From positions 62,001 through 126,000 of the forward strand of contig NZ_JABMCB010000169.1 of assembly GCF_013359935.1 (NCBI RefSeq): DNA of 64,000 nt. The letters run 5' to 3'. The position numbers and the translations under genes are program-made. The DNA is from Paenibacillus xylanilyticus (lineage in GTDB: Bacteria > Bacillota > Bacilli > Paenibacillales > Paenibacillaceae). The notes beneath the pieces are model-generated. The model saw nothing but the letters and a program-made list of their open reading frames with translations, was not told where the DNA came from and made no database searches. Below, in pieces: positions 63,226-64,000 of this stretch; positions within the stretch are counted from its first letter, which is position 1, and every line of letters starts with the position of its first letter.

Positions 63226-64000
63226 GCTGTATGGATCTCCAGATCAGCTTCCCGAACTTCATCAACCTTGGTTGTCATCATTTTGTACAACTGTGTATCC
63301 CTCGGGAACTCATCGTGGAATGGCACAATCCCCTTTCCTTCACCGTTACCAATAAACATTAGTCCCTGACCACTGTCTGAGTTGGTCACATAGCTAAGTT
63401 GTGTCTCCGATATGTCCAACAAAGTTGCCAATTCGCGGCGATCCGATTTAGCTTGATTGAGCATCATTAGGAACATAGAGTTAGAGAGCATCGTCCGCGC
63501 AAGGTCTGATTTGAGCAAGTCCTCGACGTTTTGGGTAATTCCTGTTGGAATCCCACCCCATTTTCTGGCTCGTTTGTACAGCTCGTATAAAAAGGCTGCT
63601 GAATACTCATTAGCAAATAGCAAGTATATTTCATCAATATAAATCCAGGTCCGCTTACCCTTGCCGCGGTTTAGTGTGATCCGGTTCCAAATTTGGTCAA
63701 GCACTATGAGCATTCCCATTGTCTTGAGTTGTTTGCCTAAATCCTTAATATCAAAGCATACAAGTCGGTTATCAATATTGATGTTCGTTTTATTAGCGAA
63801 TACGGACAAATTCCCCTTAACATATAACTCAAGCGCTGTAGCAATTTCGATAGCTTCCGGGTCTTCTTGAAGCTTAAGCTGTTCATAGAAATCAATTAAT
63901 GTCGGTATGTCCTCTTTAGAGAACGTTTGTAGATACTGGTGATATGTGAGCTTCAAACAACGGTCTATAATGGATTTCTCTCTTGGTGTAAGACCATATC
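63222..64000 (-). CDS. VirB4/TraE-like conjugation ATPase (5' part outside window)
   Basis: The frame stays open past the window edge, reading YGLTPREKSIIDRCLKLTYH into the visible C-terminal 250 residues. Walker B region is RTWIYIDEIYLLF, and KWGGIPTGITQNVEDLLKS with LLDISETQLSYVTNSDSGQG are typical of VirB4 C-terminal domains. The ATPase powers type IV secretion in conjugation. The TTG at 63956 is not the true start. Coupled by ATGA to the hydrolase gene, as in Tn1549- and Tn916-type elements. Confidence 0.9.
   Translation of the reverse strand, partial: YGLTPREKSIIDRCLKLTYHQYLQTFSKEDIPTLIDFYEQLKLQEDPEAIEIATALELYVKGNLSVFANKTNINIDNRLVCFDIKDLGKQLKTMGMLIVLDQIWNRITLNRGKGKRTWIYIDEIYLLFANEYSAAFLYELYKRARKWGGIPTGITQNVEDLLKSDLARTMLSNSMFLMMLNQAKSDRRELATLLDISETQLSYVTNSDSGQGLMFIGNGEGKGIVPFHDEFPRDTQLYKMMTTKVDEVREADLEIHTA

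Overview
The window looks like chromosomal DNA from a low-GC Firmicute of the Paenibacillaceae (Paenibacillus or Brevibacillus type). The evidence is S-layer-homology proteins, a protein with two copper-amine-oxidase-N-like stalk repeats, B. subtilis-type EPS genes, Spo0E-like peptides and strong AGGAGG ribosome sites. The genus is inference. No rRNA or tRNA gene was seen.

Region 1 (1-32.5 kb, almost all minus strand) is an exopolysaccharide/capsule locus with two assembly lines. The distal operon runs 28.2 to 9.7 kb: chain-length modulator, tyrosine kinase, PglF-type dehydratase, stalk-domain surface protein, GalU, PglE-type aminotransferase, PglC-type sugar-phosphate transferase, PglD-type acetyltransferase, three GT4 glycosyltransferases, Wzy, Wzx, UDP-glucose dehydrogenase, UDP-glucuronate epimerase and a membrane protein. 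This is a full UDP-diacetylbacillosamine route plus UDP-uronic acid supply. The proximal set (8.2 to <1 kb) has a second kinase, modulator, GalU, sugar-phosphate transferase, GDP-fucose synthase, GDP-mannose dehydratase and flippase. It is driven by two promoters that carry the 15-bp operator GATAC-N5-GTATC inside the -35/-10 spacer. A small XRE repressor gene (8613) has a variant of the same operator in its own promoter. A decayed ABC exporter lies between kinase and modulator. Upstream of the distal operon are an SLH surface protein, a CpsB/YwqE-type phosphatase and a VanZ-like protein.

Region 2 (32.5-36 kb) is a scarred junction: a flagellin 3' fragment butted against an RRNPP-like XRE-TPR regulator, then 1.4 kb without genes.

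Region 3 (about 35.9-64 kb) is an integrative-element-like accessory region. It holds an ArdC-type antirestriction protein, two Spo0E-like peptides each paired with a predicted convergent small RNA, two very large conserved inverted repeats, hexamer iterons at three places, a type I toxin-antitoxin candidate, and a lipoprotein with ten 8-residue repeats. It also has WG-repeat and SLH surface proteins, a tyrosine recombinase split over two ORFs, a complete type I restriction-modification operon with an extra half-HsdS, and part of a Tn1549-like conjugation operon (VirB4, NlpC/P60, DUF4315). Several genes here are frameshifted or interrupted, so the region is partly decaying.

The strongest new leads are the XRE/GATAC operator circuit on the EPS genes, the paired giant hairpins beside ArdC, the sRNA/Spo0E pairs and the shared hexamer iterons.
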